This document shows, one piece after another, positions 33,969 through 44,532 of a stretch of 64,000 nt of DNA (the first letter of the stretch is position 1; every line of letters starts with the position of its first letter). Source of the stretch: Streptomyces meridianus (GTDB lineage: Bacteria > Actinomycetota > Actinomycetes > Streptomycetales > Streptomycetaceae); NCBI RefSeq assembly GCF_023703325.1, contig NZ_JAMQGM010000008.1:62001-126000 (forward strand), read 5' to 3'. The position numbers were made by a program, and so were the translations under genes. The notes below the pieces were generated by a model. That model saw nothing but the letters and a program-made list of their open reading frames with translations. It did no database searches and was not told the origin of the DNA.

Positions 33969-35407
33969 TCCCGCTCTCGCTCGCCGAGATCGCCGGCATC
34001 GTCGGAGGCCGGCAGCACGACATACCCGACTCCGCCCTGCTGGTCACCGGACCCGTCGTGTACGACTCCCGCGCCGTGGTGCCGGGCGGTCTCTTCGCCG
34101 CCTTCCGCGGTGAACGCGTGGACGGCCACGACTTCGCCCGCAAGGCGGTCGAGGACGGTGCCGTCGCGGTCCTGGCCACCCACCCCGTCGGAGGGCCCGG
34201 TGCCCCCGTGCCCGCCATCGTCGTCGACGACGTCGAGAAGGCGCTGGGGGCGCTGGCCCGCGCCGTCGTCGAACGGATCGGCACCACCGTCGTCGGACTG
34301 ACGGGCTCGGTCGGCAAGACGAGCACCAAGGACCTCATCGCGCAGCTGCTCCAGCGCCGCGGCCCGACCGTCTGGCCGGCCGGGAACCTCAACAACGAGA
34401 TCGGCCTGCCCGTCACCGCGCTGCGCGCCGACGAGTCCACCGCGCACCTGGTGCTGGAGATGGGCGCCCGCGGGGTCGGCCACATCCGCTACCTCGCCGA
34501 ACTCACCCCGCCGCGCATCGGTGTGGTGCTGAACGTCGGCACCGCGCACATCGGCGAGTTCGGCGGCCGGGAGCAGATCGCCCTGGCGAAGGGCGAGTTG
34601 GTCGAGGCACTGCCCTCCGCGGCGGACGGGGGGGTCGCGGTCCTCAACGCCGACGACCCCCACGTCCGCGCGATGGCCTCCCGCACGAAGGCCCGGACCG
34701 TCCTCTACGGCGAGGCCGAGGACGCCGACGTACGCGCCGAGAACGTCCGGCTGGTGCACGGCCGGCCGTCCTTCACGCTTCGAACACCCACCGGGTGCAG
34801 TGACGTGACCTTGCAGCTGTACGGTGAGCACCACGTGTCGAACGCGCTTGCCGCGGCCGCCGTCGCCCAGGAGTTGGGCATGCCCGTGGACGAGATCGCC
34901 GTGGCGCTCTCCGAAGCGGGACAGCTCTCCCGCTGGCGGATGGAGGTCACCGAGCGCCCGGACGGCGTGACGATCGTCAACGACGCCTACAACGCGAACC
35001 CCGACTCGATGCGAGCTGCGCTGCGCGCGCTGGTCGCCATGAGTGAGGCCGGCAAGGCACAGGGGGGTCGTACGTGGGCGGTGCTCGGCCTGATGGCCGA
35101 GCTCGGTGAGGAGTCGCTCGCCGAGCACGACGCGGTCGGACGGCTGGCCGTCCGGCTCAACGTCAGCAAGCTCGTGGCGGTGGGCGGCCAGGAGGCCGCA
35201 TGGCTCGACATGGGCGCCAAGAACGAGGGTTCGTGGGGTGAGGAGTCGGTGCACGTGTCCGACGCGCAGGCGGCGATCGACCTGTTGCGCAGGGAACTGC
35301 GTCCGGGAGACATCGTGCTGGTGAAGGCGTCCCGGTCGGTGGGTCTGGAGAGTGTCGCGGCGGCGTTGCAGGCCGGCACGGGCGAGGGTGAGGTCGCCGG
35401 TCGATGA
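33965..35407 (+). CDS. murF: UDP-MurNAc-tripeptide--D-Ala-D-Ala ligase MurF
   Basis: 480-aa ATP-dependent ligase completing the UDP-MurNAc-pentapeptide. Features are [24 protein letters not shown], the ATP loop [90 protein letters not shown] and the final [15 protein letters not shown] start overlapping a 19-codon ORF; the stop overlaps the mraY ATG by 4 nt. Confidence 0.96.
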   Translation: MIPLSLAEIAGIVGGRQHDIPDSALLVTGPVVYDSRAVVPGGLFAAFRGERVDGHDFARKAVEDGAVAVLATHPVGGPGAPVPAIVVDDVEKALGALARAVVERIGTTVVGLTGSVGKTSTKDLIAQLLQRRGPTVWPAGNLNNEIGLPVTALRADESTAHLVLEMGARGVGHIRYLAELTPPRIGVVLNVGTAHIGEFGGREQIALAKGELVEALPSAADGGVAVLNADDPHVRAMASRTKARTVLYGEAEDADVRAENVRLVHGRPSFTLRTPTGCSDVTLQLYGEHHVSNALAAAAVAQELGMPVDEIAVALSEAGQLSRWRMEVTERPDGVTIVNDAYNANPDSMRAALRALVAMSEAGKAQGGRTWAVLGLMAELGEESLAEHDAVGRLAVRLNVSKLVAVGGQEAAWLDMGAKNEGSWGEESVHVSDAQAAIDLLRRELRPGDIVLVKASRSVGLESVAAALQAGTGEGEVAGR

Positions 35408-36474
35408 GGCAGATCCTCTTCTCCGGAGTGCTCGGGCTGTTCCTGTCCCTGATCGGCACTCCGCTTCTGATCCGTCTGCTCGCCCGCAAGGGATACGGAC
35501 AGTTCATCCGTGACGACGGCCCGCGCGACCACCACAGCAAGCGTGGCACGCCGACCATGGGCGGCATCGCCTTCATCCTGGCCACCCTGGCGGCCTACGC
35601 CCTGACCAAGGTCATCACGGGCAACGACCCGACGTTCTCGGGCGTGCTGGTGCTCTTCCTGATGGCGGGCATGGGCCTCGTCGGCTTCCTCGACGACTAC
35701 ATCAAGATCATCAAGCAGCGCAGCCTCGGCTTGCGGGCCAAGGCGAAGATGGCCGGACAGCTGATCGTCGGCATCGCGTTCGCAGTTCTCTCGCTGAACT
35801 TCGCCGACGCACGCGGCCAGACCCCGGCATCCGACAAGCTGTCCTTCATGCAGGACTTCGGCTGGTCCTTCGGCCCCGTGATCTTCACGCTCTGGGCGCT
35901 GTTCATGATCCTGGCCATGTCGAACGGCGTGAACCTCACCGACGGACTCGACGGTCTGGCCACCGGCGCCTCGGTCATGGTCTTCGGTGCCTACACGTTC
36001 ATCGGCGTGTGGCAGTACCAGGAGTCCTGCGCCAACGCGCAGACCCTGACCAACCCCGGCGCCTGCTTCGAGGTCCGTGACCCGCTCGACCTCGCCGTCG
36101 TCGCCTCCGCCCTGATGGGCGCCTGCTTCGGCTTCCTGTGGTGGAACACCTCGCCCGCCAAGATCTTCATGGGGGACACCGGCTCCCTCGCGCTCGGCGG
36201 AGCCCTCGCCGGTCTGGCGATCTGCTCCCGCACCGAGTTGCTGCTCGCCCTCCTGGGCGGCCTGTTCGTGCTGATCACCATGTCCGTGGTGATCCAGGTC
36301 GGCTCCTTCCGGCTCACTGGGAAGCGGGTCTTCCGGATGGCGCCGCTCCAGCACCACTTCGAGCTCAAAGGCTGGACCGAGGTGCTGGTCGTGGTCAGGT
36401 TCTGGATCATTCAGGGCATGTGCGTGATCGTGGGCCTCGGTCTGTTCTATGCCGGCTGGGCGGCCAAGAAGTGA
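35404..36474 (+). CDS. mraY: phospho-MurNAc-pentapeptide-transferase MraY
   Basis: 356-aa polytopic membrane enzyme making lipid I from UDP-MurNAc-pentapeptide and undecaprenyl phosphate. About ten membrane helices are seen. Family motifs include [19 protein letters not shown] near the N terminus, FLDDYIKI (Asp-Asp metal site), [25 protein letters not shown] and [13 protein letters not shown]. It overlaps murF and murD by 4 nt each, so the three are translationally coupled. Confidence 0.97.
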   Translation: MRQILFSGVLGLFLSLIGTPLLIRLLARKGYGQFIRDDGPRDHHSKRGTPTMGGIAFILATLAAYALTKVITGNDPTFSGVLVLFLMAGMGLVGFLDDYIKIIKQRSLGLRAKAKMAGQLIVGIAFAVLSLNFADARGQTPASDKLSFMQDFGWSFGPVIFTLWALFMILAMSNGVNLTDGLDGLATGASVMVFGAYTFIGVWQYQESCANAQTLTNPGACFEVRDPLDLAVVASALMGACFGFLWWNTSPAKIFMGDTGSLALGGALAGLAICSRTELLLALLGGLFVLITMSVVIQVGSFRLTGKRVFRMAPLQHHFELKGWTEVLVVVRFWIIQGMCVIVGLGLFYAGWAAKK

Positions 36475-37970
36475 ACTGGAAGGACCGGCACGTCACCGTC
36501 GCGGGACTCGGCGTCTCCGGGGTCCCTGCAGCCCGTGTGCTGCGGGGCTTCGGGGCCCGGGTGACGGTGGTCAACGACGGCGACGACGAGCGGGCCCGGG
36601 CCCAGGCGGCCGAACTGGAGGCGCTGGGTGCCACCGTGCGCCTCGGCGACGGCGACACCCTCCCCGAGGGCACGGACCTGATCGTCACCGCCCCCGGATG
36701 GAAGCCCGCCAAGCCGCTGTTCCGGGCCGCTGCCGAGGCAGGCGTACCGGTCTGGGGCGACGTCGAACTCGCTTGGCGGCTGCGCGGCCCGGACGCGGCG
36801 CCGTGGCTCGCGGTCACCGGCACCAACGGCAAGACCACCACGGTGCAGATGCTGGCCTCCATCCTGGAGGCCGCGGGGCTGCGCACCGCTGCCGTCGGCA
36901 ACATCGGCGTCTCCCTGCTCGACGCGGTCCTCGCCGAACAGCGCGAGGACGGCGATCAGTACGACGTGCTCGCCGTCGAACTCTCCAGCTACCAGCTGCA
37001 CTGGGCGCCCAGCGTGCGTGCCCACTCCGCCGTGGTGCTCAACCTGGCCCCGGACCACCTCGACTGGCACGGCTCCATGGCGGCGTACGCCGCCGACAAG
37101 GGCCGCATCTACGAGGGCAACCGGATCGCCTGTGTCTACAACGTCGCCGATCCCGCCACCGAGGACCTGGTCCGGGAGGCCGACGTCGAAGAGGGCTGCC
37201 GTGCGGTCGGCTTCACTCTCGGCACCCCCGCGCCGGGCCAACTCGGCGTCGTCGAGGGCATCCTCGTCGACCGGGCCTTCGCCTCCCCCGACGACACGGA
37301 GGACGGCAGCCGGTCACAGCCGGAGCGGAGCCCCGCGGAACTGGCCCGTTACCGGCGCACCCACGCCCAGGAACTCGCCGAGATCGGGGACGTCACGCCC
37401 GCCGCCCCGCACAACATCGCCAACGCCCTGGCGGCCGCCGCCCTGGCCCGCGCGTTCGGCGTGCGTCCCCGGGCCGTACGGGACGGCCTGCGGGCCTTCA
37501 CTCCCGACGCCCACCGCATCGCGCACGTCGCCGATGTCGGCGGAGTGGCCTACGTCGACGACTCGAAGGCCACCAACACCCATGCCGCCGAGGCGTCCTT
37601 GGCGGCCTACGAGAACATCGTCTGGATCGCCGGCGGACTCGCCAAGGGCGCCACCTTCGACGAACTCGTCCTCGCTTCGGTCAAGCACCTCAGGGCCGCC
37701 GTCCTGATGGGTGCCGACCGGGCTCTGATCCGTGAAGCCCTCGCGCGACACGCCCCCGATCTCCCGGTCGTGGACCTCGAACGGACCGACACTGGGGCGA
37801 TGGCCGAGGCCGTGCGGGAGGCGGCAGGGCTCGCCCGCCCGGGGGACACCGTCCTACTCGCCCCGGCCTGCGCGTCGATGGACATGTTCGTCAACTACGG
37901 CAGACGGGGCGAGGCGTTCGCGGAAGCGGTGCGCGACCTCGAGGCCGCGCACGGGGGAGCGGAACACTAG
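36471..37970 (+). CDS. murD: UDP-MurNAc-L-Ala--D-Glu ligase MurD
   Basis: 499-aa Mur ligase. It begins [36 protein letters not shown] (Rossmann-like UDP-binding domain), then the ATP loop [57 protein letters not shown] and [18 protein letters not shown], closing with [13 protein letters not shown]. Slightly longer than usual because of an insert with a Ser/Arg-rich stretch ([15 protein letters not shown]) before the C-terminal domain. GTG start overlapping the mraY stop. Confidence 0.96.
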   Translation: MNWKDRHVTVAGLGVSGVPAARVLRGFGARVTVVNDGDDERARAQAAELEALGATVRLGDGDTLPEGTDLIVTAPGWKPAKPLFRAAAEAGVPVWGDVELAWRLRGPDAAPWLAVTGTNGKTTTVQMLASILEAAGLRTAAVGNIGVSLLDAVLAEQREDGDQYDVLAVELSSYQLHWAPSVRAHSAVVLNLAPDHLDWHGSMAAYAADKGRIYEGNRIACVYNVADPATEDLVREADVEEGCRAVGFTLGTPAPGQLGVVEGILVDRAFASPDDTEDGSRSQPERSPAELARYRRTHAQELAEIGDVTPAAPHNIANALAAAALARAFGVRPRAVRDGLRAFTPDAHRIAHVADVGGVAYVDDSKATNTHAAEASLAAYENIVWIAGGLAKGATFDELVLASVKHLRAAVLMGADRALIREALARHAPDLPVVDLERTDTGAMAEAVREAAGLARPGDTVLLAPACASMDMFVNYGRRGEAFAEAVRDLEAAHGGAEH

Positions 37971-38025
37971 CCGGACCTCCTCTCGTGCCGTGAGCGATCA
38001 TTGCAGCACAGGGAGTGGAGGGGAC

Positions 38026-39366
38026 ATGACGGCTCGGACGGCCCGGCCCGCACCGACCCGCCCCGCGGGTGGGGACAGCAGCACCCCCGGGGCCCCGCGC
38101 GGCAGGGCGTTCGGCGGCCTCCGGCAGCTGCACACCCGCGCCCGGCGGGCCTGGGACCGGCCGTTGACCGCGTATTACGTGATCATCGGCGCCGGTCTGC
38201 TGCTGACCGTCCTGGGCCTGGTGATGGTCTTCTCGTCCTCGCAGATCGAGGCGCTGCGGTCCGGCCTGCCCTCCACGTACTACTTCCGCAAGCAACTGCT
38301 GGCCGCCGGCATCGGGGCCGTTCTGCTGCTGGGGGCATCCCGGTTGCGGATCCGTACCCACCGGCTGCTGGCGTATCCGCTGCTCGCCCTCTCCCTGGTG
38401 CTGATGTGCCTGGTCCAGGTGCCGGGCGTGGGTCAGACGGTCGGAGGAAACCGCAACTGGCTCCAGCTCGGCGGCCCTTTCCAGCTCCAGCCCAGCGAAT
38501 TCGGCAAGCTCGCCCTCGTCCTCTGGGGTGCCGACCTGCTCGCGCGCAAGCAGGACAAGCGGCTTCTGAACCAGTGGAAGCACCTGCTGGTGCCGCTGGT
38601 GCCGGCTGCCTTCGTCCTCCTGGGGCTGATCATGCTGGGGGGCGACATGGGCACGGCTATCATCCTGACCGCGATCCTCTTCGGCCTGCTGTGGCTGGCC
38701 GGGGCCCCTACCCGGCTGTTCGGCGGGGTGCTGGCCGGTGCAGGGCTGATCGCCCTGGTGTTCATCAGGACCAGTGAGAACCGGATGGCGCGGCTCGCCT
38801 GCCTCGGGGCGACGGATCCAGGTCCGGACGACCGCTGCTGGCAGGCGGTCCACGGAATCTGGGCCCTGGCGTCCGGCGGGCTGTTCGGATCAGGGCTCGG
38901 TGCAAGTTCGGAGAAATGGGGCCAACTACCCGAACCGCACACCGACTTCATCTTCGCCGTGACGGGGGAGGAACTCGGCCTGGCGGGGACGCTGTCGGTG
39001 CTCGCCCTCTTCGCCGCTCTAGGCTATGCGGGTATCCGCGTGGCCGGACGCACGGAGGACCCCTTCGTGAGGTACGCCGCGGGAGGTGTGACCACCTGGA
39101 TCACGGCCCAGGCCGTGATCAACGTCGGTGCGGTGCTCGGGCTGCTTCCGATCGCCGGGGTCCCCCTCCCGCTGTTCTCCTACGGAGGTTCCGCCCTGCT
39201 GCCGACGATGTCCGCCATCGGGCTGCTGATCGCGTTCGCGCGCAACGAGCCCGCTGCGCGGGCGGCGCTTGCCATGCGGCAGCCGGCCGTGAGAAGACGG
39301 CCGGCTGGAGTGGGACGGAAGACGATGAGACGGCGCATCAAGGAGCGTCTGTCCGGAGAGCGGTGA
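38026..39366 (+). CDS. ftsW: septal peptidoglycan glycosyltransferase FtsW
   Basis: 446-aa SEDS-family membrane protein that polymerises septal glycan with FtsI. After a Pro/Thr-rich cytoplasmic tail there are about ten membrane helices. Conserved pieces are GLVMVFSSSQIEAL, GNRNWLQLGGPFQLQPSEFGKLALVLW (includes the family WLxxxxxxxQPSE block), LGGDMGTAIILT, GLGASSEKWGQLPEPHTDFIFAVTGEELGL and PLPLFSYGGSALL. GTGGAGGGG precedes the ATG at 38026. A 55-nt gap to murD breaks the 4-nt coupling seen upstream. Confidence 0.95.
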   Translation: MTARTARPAPTRPAGGDSSTPGAPRGRAFGGLRQLHTRARRAWDRPLTAYYVIIGAGLLLTVLGLVMVFSSSQIEALRSGLPSTYYFRKQLLAAGIGAVLLLGASRLRIRTHRLLAYPLLALSLVLMCLVQVPGVGQTVGGNRNWLQLGGPFQLQPSEFGKLALVLWGADLLARKQDKRLLNQWKHLLVPLVPAAFVLLGLIMLGGDMGTAIILTAILFGLLWLAGAPTRLFGGVLAGAGLIALVFIRTSENRMARLACLGATDPGPDDRCWQAVHGIWALASGGLFGSGLGASSEKWGQLPEPHTDFIFAVTGEELGLAGTLSVLALFAALGYAGIRVAGRTEDPFVRYAAGGVTTWITAQAVINVGAVLGLLPIAGVPLPLFSYGGSALLPTMSAIGLLIAFARNEPAARAALAMRQPAVRRRPAGVGRKTMRRRIKERLSGER

Positions 39367-39372
39367 ATTTCG

Positions 39373-40467
39373 GTGCATGTCGTACTCGCCGGTGGAGGTA
39401 CCGCCGGCCACATCGAGCCCGCGCTCGCCCTCGCGGACGCCCTGCGGAGGCAGGATCCGCACGTGGGAATCACGGCCCTCGGCACGGAGCGCGGACTCGA
39501 GACGAAGCTGGTCCCCGAGCGGGGCTACGAGCTCGGCCTGATCCCGGCCGTGCCGCTTCCCCGCAAGCCCACTCCCGAGCTGATCACGGTTCCGGGGCGG
39601 CTGCGCGGCACCATCAGGGCCGCCGAGGAGATCCTGGAGCGCACCAAGGCCGACTGCGTGGTCGGCTTCGGCGGGTACGTGGCTCTGCCGGGTTATCTGG
39701 CGGCCAAGCGGCTCGGTGTGCCGATCATCGTGCACGAGGCCAACGCCCGGCCCGGACTGGCCAACAAGATCGGCTCCCGCTACGCCAGGTTCGTGGCCGT
39801 GAGCACGCCGGACAGCAAGCTGCGCGGAGCCCGCTACATCGGCATTCCGCTGCGCCGGGCGATCGCGACCCTCGACCGTTCCGCCGCCCGCTCCGAGGCG
39901 CGCAACGCGTTCGGGCTCGACCTCAACCTGCCGACGCTGCTGGTGTCCGGCGGATCGCAGGGCGCCCGGCGCCTGAACGAGGTCACCCAGGCCGTCGTTC
40001 CGATGCTGCAGCGGGCCGGGGTGCAGGTCCTCCACGCGGTCGGCCCGAAGAACGAGCTCCCGCAGGTCGACAACATGTCGGGCATGCCGCCGTACGTTCC
40101 GGTTCCGTACCTGGACCGGATGGACCTCGCGTACGCCGCGGCCGACATGATGCTCTGCCGCGCGGGCGCGATGACCGTCGCCGAGCTCTCCGCCGTCGGG
40201 CTCCCCGCCGCCTACGTTCCGCTGCCCATCGGCAACGGCGAGCAGCGGCTCAACGCCCAGCCGGTGGTGAAAGCCGGCGGCGGCCTGCTGGTCGACGACG
40301 CGGAGCTCACCCCCGAGTGGGTCCAGTCCCACGTGCTTCCCGTGCTCACCGACCCGCACCGGACATACGAGATGTCACGGCGGGCCGCCGAGTTCGGCCG
40401 CCGTGACGCCGACGAACTCCTCGTCGGCATGGTGTACGAGGCGATCGCGGCGGGCCGGGAAGGGTAG
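39373..40467 (+). CDS. murG: UDP-GlcNAc--undecaprenyl-pyrophosphoryl-MurNAc transferase MurG
   Basis: 364-aa GT28-family enzyme converting lipid I to lipid II at the inner face of the membrane. It starts [24 protein letters not shown] and shows [14 protein letters not shown] [84 protein letters not shown] start 6 nt after ftsW. The transcript may end or pause at the hairpin 40480-40517 behind it. Confidence 0.96.
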   Translation: MHVVLAGGGTAGHIEPALALADALRRQDPHVGITALGTERGLETKLVPERGYELGLIPAVPLPRKPTPELITVPGRLRGTIRAAEEILERTKADCVVGFGGYVALPGYLAAKRLGVPIIVHEANARPGLANKIGSRYARFVAVSTPDSKLRGARYIGIPLRRAIATLDRSAARSEARNAFGLDLNLPTLLVSGGSQGARRLNEVTQAVVPMLQRAGVQVLHAVGPKNELPQVDNMSGMPPYVPVPYLDRMDLAYAAADMMLCRAGAMTVAELSAVGLPAAYVPLPIGNGEQRLNAQPVVKAGGGLLVDDAELTPEWVQSHVLPVLTDPHRTYEMSRRAAEFGRRDADELLVGMVYEAIAAGREG

Positions 40468-40479
40468 GGCCTGTTGTGA

Positions 40480-40517
40480 AAGCTCCGTCCGGCCCCGCCC
40501 GGGGGCGGACGGAGCTT
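40480..40517 (+). terminator. strong hairpin between murG and ftsQ
   Basis: AAGCTCCGTCC pairs exactly with GGACGGAGCTT, and the inner GCCCC/GGGGC continues the stem with one bulged G (16 bp, loop GCCCG). It starts 12 nt after the murG stop. It looks like an intrinsic terminator without a U tract and would split mur/ftsW transcription from ftsQ-ftsZ, or act as a partial terminator or RNA-processing site. Confidence 0.7.
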
Positions 40518-40583
40518 CTGTCACACAAACAGGACCCAGCGGCCGTACGGGGGCGCCGACGGGGCGCCGGGAAGGCAGGGAGC

Positions 40584-41375
40584 GTGGCCGGGCCGACGAA
40601 GGTGCAGGGTGCTGCGGGGGGCGCATCGTCGGCCGGCCGGCCTCCCGGCCGACGACTGCGGTTGCCGCGGCGCCGGACGCTTGTCATCGCGACGGTGGTC
40701 GCCACCGTCCTCACCGGTGCGGGGGTTTGGGTTCTCCACGCCTCGGACTGGGTGCGGGTGGAGAACGTCCGGGTCTCCGGTACGCGGGTTCTGACGCCAC
40801 GTGAGGTCCGTGCGGCCGCCGAGGCATCCGGGGCCGCCCCGGGCGTCCCGTTGGCCGCGGTCGGCCCGGACGCGGTCGCGGCAGCGCTGGCGGCGAAGCT
40901 CCCGCGCATCGAGTCGGTGCAGGTCGGGAAGCGGTGGCCGCACACGGTCGAGCTCACAATCCGGGAGCGGAAGCCGGCGGTCCTGATCAGAAAGGGCGGA
41001 AAATACGTCGAAGTCGACGCCCGGGGCGTCCGTTACGCCTTGGTGGACCGCGCCCCCCGGGGCATTCCACTGCTGGAGTCGGACACTTCGTCGTCACCGG
41101 GGCGGAAGCGGTTCGGGGCGGATCGCCTCCGGCGGGAGGCGGCGGGTGTCGCCTCGGAGCTGCCCGCGGAACTGCGCCGCCGCACGAGGGTCGTCGCCAT
41201 CGGCTCCTACGACTCCCTTGCGCTCGAGTTGTCCGACGGTCGTACGGTCGACTGGGGCAGCAGCGAGCGTACGGACGTCAAGGCGACGACGCTCCTCGCG
41301 TTGACAAAGCTCGAGCCGGGCGCCGATCACTTCGATGTCAGCGCCCCCAACGCTCCTGCGGTGTCGAAGAGTTGA
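40584..41375 (+). CDS. ftsQ: cell division protein FtsQ
   Basis: 263-aa bitopic divisome protein. A basic, disordered cytoplasmic tail precedes one membrane helix (TLVIATVVATVLTGAGVWVLH), then the POTRA domain (DWVRVENVRVSGTRVLTPREVRAAAEA...PRIESVQVGKRWPHTVELTIRERKPAVLI) and the beta domain ending near FDVSAPNAPAVSKS. GTG at 40584 (MAGPTKVQG) is chosen because Streptomyces FtsQ begins MAGPT and GCAGGGAG precedes it; the in-frame GTG at 40476 would place the 40480-40517 hairpin inside the coding region. Confidence 0.92.
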   Translation: MAGPTKVQGAAGGASSAGRPPGRRLRLPRRRTLVIATVVATVLTGAGVWVLHASDWVRVENVRVSGTRVLTPREVRAAAEASGAAPGVPLAAVGPDAVAAALAAKLPRIESVQVGKRWPHTVELTIRERKPAVLIRKGGKYVEVDARGVRYALVDRAPRGIPLLESDTSSSPGRKRFGADRLRREAAGVASELPAELRRRTRVVAIGSYDSLALELSDGRTVDWGSSERTDVKATTLLALTKLEPGADHFDVSAPNAPAVSKS

Positions 41376-41466
41376 CCTGTTCGGTGGGTCTTCCTTCACC
41401 CGGGTTGGCCAGTGATCCGCTTGATCACATAGGGTGAAAAGAAAAGCGGGAGGTTCGGCGTGTTCG

Positions 41467-41496
41467 TTGTACGCGAAGCACGTGTCGACCTAGTGT
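41467..41496 (+). promoter_or_regulatory. ftsZ promoter in the ftsQ-ftsZ gap
   Basis: TTGTAC (41467-41472) and TAGTGT (41491-41496) with 18-bp spacing, about 150 nt before the ftsZ start. A further -10-like TAGGGT lies at about 41431-41436. In Streptomyces, ftsZ has several promoters, one induced for sporulation; which of these two would be that one cannot be told here. The remaining 274-nt gap shows no gene. Confidence 0.55.
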
Positions 41497-41649
41497 CTCG
41501 TCCGAGGAGTCCCAGGACCGGACACGTTGGTAACCCTGAACTTCACCGTGAGGGTTCGGGTCGGCGTTTCGGACCGGCCCATGGCATCAGTCGGCGTACC
41601 GAGGCAACCCGGGGCGCGGACACGTAACTCGAGGCGAGAGGCCTTCGAC

Positions 41650-42888
41650 GTGGCAGCACCGCAGAACTACCTCGCAGTCATCAAGGTCGTCGGTATCGGC
41701 GGCGGTGGCGTCAATGCCATCAACCGGATGATCGAGGTCGGTCTCAAGGGCGTCGAGTTCATCGCGATCAACACCGATGCACAGGCCCTGCTGATGAGCG
41801 ACGCGGACGTCAAGCTCGACGTCGGTCGCGAACTCACCCGTGGCCTGGGCGCAGGCGCGAATCCCGATGTCGGCCGCAAGGCGGCCGAGGACCACCGCGA
41901 GGAGATCGAGGAGGTCCTCAAGGGGGCCGACATGGTCTTCGTCACCGCCGGTGAAGGCGGCGGGACGGGCACCGGCGGGGCACCCGTCGTCGCCAACATC
42001 GCCCGCTCGCTCGGCGCTCTGACGATCGGCGTGGTCACCCGTCCGTTCACCTTCGAGGGGCGGCGGCGCGCGAACCAGGCCGAGGACGGCATCGCCGGCT
42101 TGCGCGACGAGGTCGACACCCTCATCGTCATCCCGAACGACCGCCTGCTGTCCATTTCGGACCGTCAGGTCAGCGTCCTGGACGCGTTCAAGTCCGCGGA
42201 CCAGGTCCTGCTGTCCGGTGTGCAGGGCATCACCGACCTCATCACCACCCCCGGCCTGATCAACCTCGACTTCGCGGACGTGAAGTCCGTGATGTCGGAG
42301 GCCGGCTCGGCGCTCATGGGCATCGGCTCGGCGCGCGGGGACGACCGGGCGGTGGCCGCCGCGGAGATGGCCATCTCCTCCCCGCTGCTCGAAGCGTCCA
42401 TCGACGGCGCCCGCGGTGTCCTGCTCTCGATCTCCGGTGGCTCCGACCTCGGCCTGTTCGAGATCAACGAGGCCGCGCAGCTCGTGAGCGAGGCCGCACA
42501 CCCCGAGGCCAACATCATCTTCGGCGCCGTGATCGACGACGCCCTGGGAGACGAGGTGCGGGTGACCGTCATCGCCGCCGGATTCGACGGTGGCCAGCCG
42601 CCGCCGAAGAACCGCGACAAGGTCCTGGGTTCGTACGGCGGCCGCGACGACAACCCGGACCGGTCGGGTAGTGCCGGAAGCCAGCCCTCCACCGCTTCCA
42701 CGGGCGGGGACACGGGCTCCGTGTTCGGCGGTCTCGGCAGTCTCAGCCCGCGAGACGGCGAGACGGAGCGGGCCGAGGCGACCGGCGACGACGCACGGCC
42801 GGCTCCCCCCGTCGCACCCGTGCCGCCGGCCCGCCTGTACCAGGACAGTGAAGCCGAGGAGCTGGACGTTCCCGACTTCCTGAAGTAA
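41650..42888 (+). CDS. ftsZ: cell division GTPase FtsZ
   Basis: 412-aa tubulin homologue that forms the Z-ring. The GTPase domain starts [28 protein letters not shown] and carries the tubulin signature GGGTGTGG (103-110), [17 protein letters not shown] and the T7-type [12 protein letters not shown] disordered Ser/Gly/Pro linker (about 325-395) leads to the conserved C-terminal peptide [11 protein letters not shown] that binds SepF and other partners. GTG at 41650 is chosen because FtsZ proteins of this genus begin there; the open frame reaches upstream to 41527 without conservation. Confidence 0.97.
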   Translation: MAAPQNYLAVIKVVGIGGGGVNAINRMIEVGLKGVEFIAINTDAQALLMSDADVKLDVGRELTRGLGAGANPDVGRKAAEDHREEIEEVLKGADMVFVTAGEGGGTGTGGAPVVANIARSLGALTIGVVTRPFTFEGRRRANQAEDGIAGLRDEVDTLIVIPNDRLLSISDRQVSVLDAFKSADQVLLSGVQGITDLITTPGLINLDFADVKSVMSEAGSALMGIGSARGDDRAVAAAEMAISSPLLEASIDGARGVLLSISGGSDLGLFEINEAAQLVSEAAHPEANIIFGAVIDDALGDEVRVTVIAAGFDGGQPPPKNRDKVLGSYGGRDDNPDRSGSAGSQPSTASTGGDTGSVFGGLGSLSPRDGETERAEATGDDARPAPPVAPVPPARLYQDSEAEELDVPDFLK

Positions 42889-42929
42889 GCCGGATACCGA
42901 GACCCATTGTTCCGAGCGATCTGAATCAC

Positions 42930-43685
42930 GTGATAGGGCAGAAGTACGAAGCGAGCGGCGCGCACTTCGCGTTCACCGACCGGTGGGGCGGAGTGAGCGC
43001 CGCTCCGTATGACCGGCTCAACCTCGGCGGTGCCGTGGGGGACGACCCGGCCGCAGTGCTGGCGAACCGCCGTCTCGCCGCGGAGGCGCTGGGGATCGAC
43101 CCGGCCCGGGTGGTCTGGATGAACCAGGTGCACGGCCGGGATGTCGCGGTGGTCGAGGGGCCCTGGGAGGGCTCCGCGGACGACGCCGGACACTCTCCGG
43201 AGATCCCGGCCGTCGATGCCGTGGTGACCGCGACCCGGGGGCTGGCACTTGCCGTTCTCACCGCGGACTGCGTCCCGGTCCTGCTCGCCGACCCGGTGGC
43301 GGGTGTGGCCGCCGCCGCCCATGCCGGGCGACCCGGGCTGGTGGCGGGGGTGGTCCCCGCCGCGATCGAGGCGATGCTGACCCTGGGGGCCGAACCCGGC
43401 CGTATCACGGCCCGCACCGGGCCTGCGGTCTGCGGACTGTGCTACGAGGTCCCGGAGACGATGAGGGCCGACGTCGCCGCAGTGGTCCCCGAGGCCTGGG
43501 CGACCACCCGGCAGGGCACTCCGGCGGTGGACGTGGTTGCCGGTGTGCGGGCCCAGCTCGCCGCCGTCGGCGTCGAGGCGGAGGCGGAGCCGCGGATCTG
43601 CACCCTGGAGTCCACGGACCATTTCTCCTACCGGCGGGAGCGGACGACCGGCCGCCTCGCGAGCTATGTCTGGTTGGGCGGTTGA
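42930..43685 (+). CDS. pgeF: YfiH/YlmD-family purine nucleoside phosphorylase-like oxidoreductase
   Basis: 251-aa member of the multicopper-oxidase-like/PgeF (YfiH, YlmD) family. Conserved parts are FTDRWGGVSAAPYDRLNLGGAVGDDPAAV, VVWMNQVHGRDV, PAVDAVVTATRGLALAVLTADCVPVLLADP, AAAHAGRPGLVAGVV and GPAVCGLCYEVP, which supply the His and Cys zinc ligands. Family members have been reported as peptidoglycan-editing or purine nucleoside phosphorylases. It always lies after ftsZ in actinomycetes, as here (41 nt). GTG start with no strong ribosome binding site. Confidence 0.92.
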   Translation: MIGQKYEASGAHFAFTDRWGGVSAAPYDRLNLGGAVGDDPAAVLANRRLAAEALGIDPARVVWMNQVHGRDVAVVEGPWEGSADDAGHSPEIPAVDAVVTATRGLALAVLTADCVPVLLADPVAGVAAAAHAGRPGLVAGVVPAAIEAMLTLGAEPGRITARTGPAVCGLCYEVPETMRADVAAVVPEAWATTRQGTPAVDVVAGVRAQLAAVGVEAEAEPRICTLESTDHFSYRRERTTGRLASYVWLGG

Positions 43686-43688
43686 GCC

Positions 43689-44408
43689 GTGAGTGATCGC
43701 AGGGCGGAACTGGCCGCGAACCTGGCACACGTGGAGGAGCGGATCTCCGCCGCCTGCGCCGCCGCCGGCCGAGAGCGGGACGAGGTGACGCTCATCGTCG
43801 TCACCAAGACCTATCCGGCGAGCGACGTCCGGCTGCTCGCCGGACTCGGCGTCCGGCACGTCGCGGAGAACCGTGACCAGGAGGCTGCGCCGAAGGCTGC
43901 CGAATGTTCGGACTTGCCGCTTGAATGGCACTTCGTGGGGCAACTGCAAACCAACAAGGTTCGTTCGGTGGCCGGTTATGCCCACATGGTGCAGTCCGTC
44001 GACCGTCTGAAGCTTGTCGACGCACTTGCGGGCGCCGCGGCCCGGGCCGGGCGGGAGCTCGGGTGCCTGATCCAGGTCGCCCTGGACGCGGAGTCGGGGG
44101 AGACCGGGAGCCGAGGGGGTGCCGCGCCAAATGCCGTGGCGCAGCTGGCCGATGCGGTCGCGGCCGCCGAAGGGCTGCGCCTCGAGGGCGTGATGACGGT
44201 CGCACCTTTGTCGGGGCCGTACGCGGGCCGTCAACTCGCGGCGTTCGAGAGGCTGATGGAAATCGCATCCTGCATGCGCGCGGAGCATCCTGCTGCGAAC
44301 ATGGTCTCCGCAGGGATGAGTAACGACCTCGAGGAAGCCGTGCTGGCGGGAGCGACACATGTGCGCGTCGGCACTGCGGTACTCGGAGTCCGACCCCGGC
44401 TCCGGTAA
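43689..44408 (+). CDS. YggS/YlmE-family PLP homeostasis protein
   Basis: 239-aa pyridoxal-phosphate-binding protein of the alanine-racemase fold, lacking the second domain of racemases. The PLP lysine is in LIVVTKTYPASDVRLL; other family blocks are HVAENRDQEAAPKA, LEWHFVGQLQTNKV, VQSVDRLKLVDAL, LIQVALDAESGETGSRGG and MVSAGMSNDLEEAVLAGATHVRVGTAVLG. These proteins balance free PLP and are not enzymes in a strict sense. GTG start 3 nt after the previous stop. Confidence 0.94.
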   Translation: MSDRRAELAANLAHVEERISAACAAAGRERDEVTLIVVTKTYPASDVRLLAGLGVRHVAENRDQEAAPKAAECSDLPLEWHFVGQLQTNKVRSVAGYAHMVQSVDRLKLVDALAGAAARAGRELGCLIQVALDAESGETGSRGGAAPNAVAQLADAVAAAEGLRLEGVMTVAPLSGPYAGRQLAAFERLMEIASCMRAEHPAANMVSAGMSNDLEEAVLAGATHVRVGTAVLGVRPRLR

Positions 44409-44532
44409 CGTCGCGAAACAAGTCGGACCACAGCAGAAAATATGGTCATTCCCGCAGATCAGCGGGCTGGCCGCGTGGATCCTGGGCGCCCGGTGACGGA
44501 GCCGATCCACCACAGAGCGGAGGACGCAGAGA

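Noticed and set aside
40476..40583. 36-codon N-terminal extension of FtsQ from GTG 40476
   Set aside because: It would encode the terminator-like hairpin at 40480-40517 and lacks the MAGPT start of known Streptomyces FtsQ; GTG 40584 fits better.
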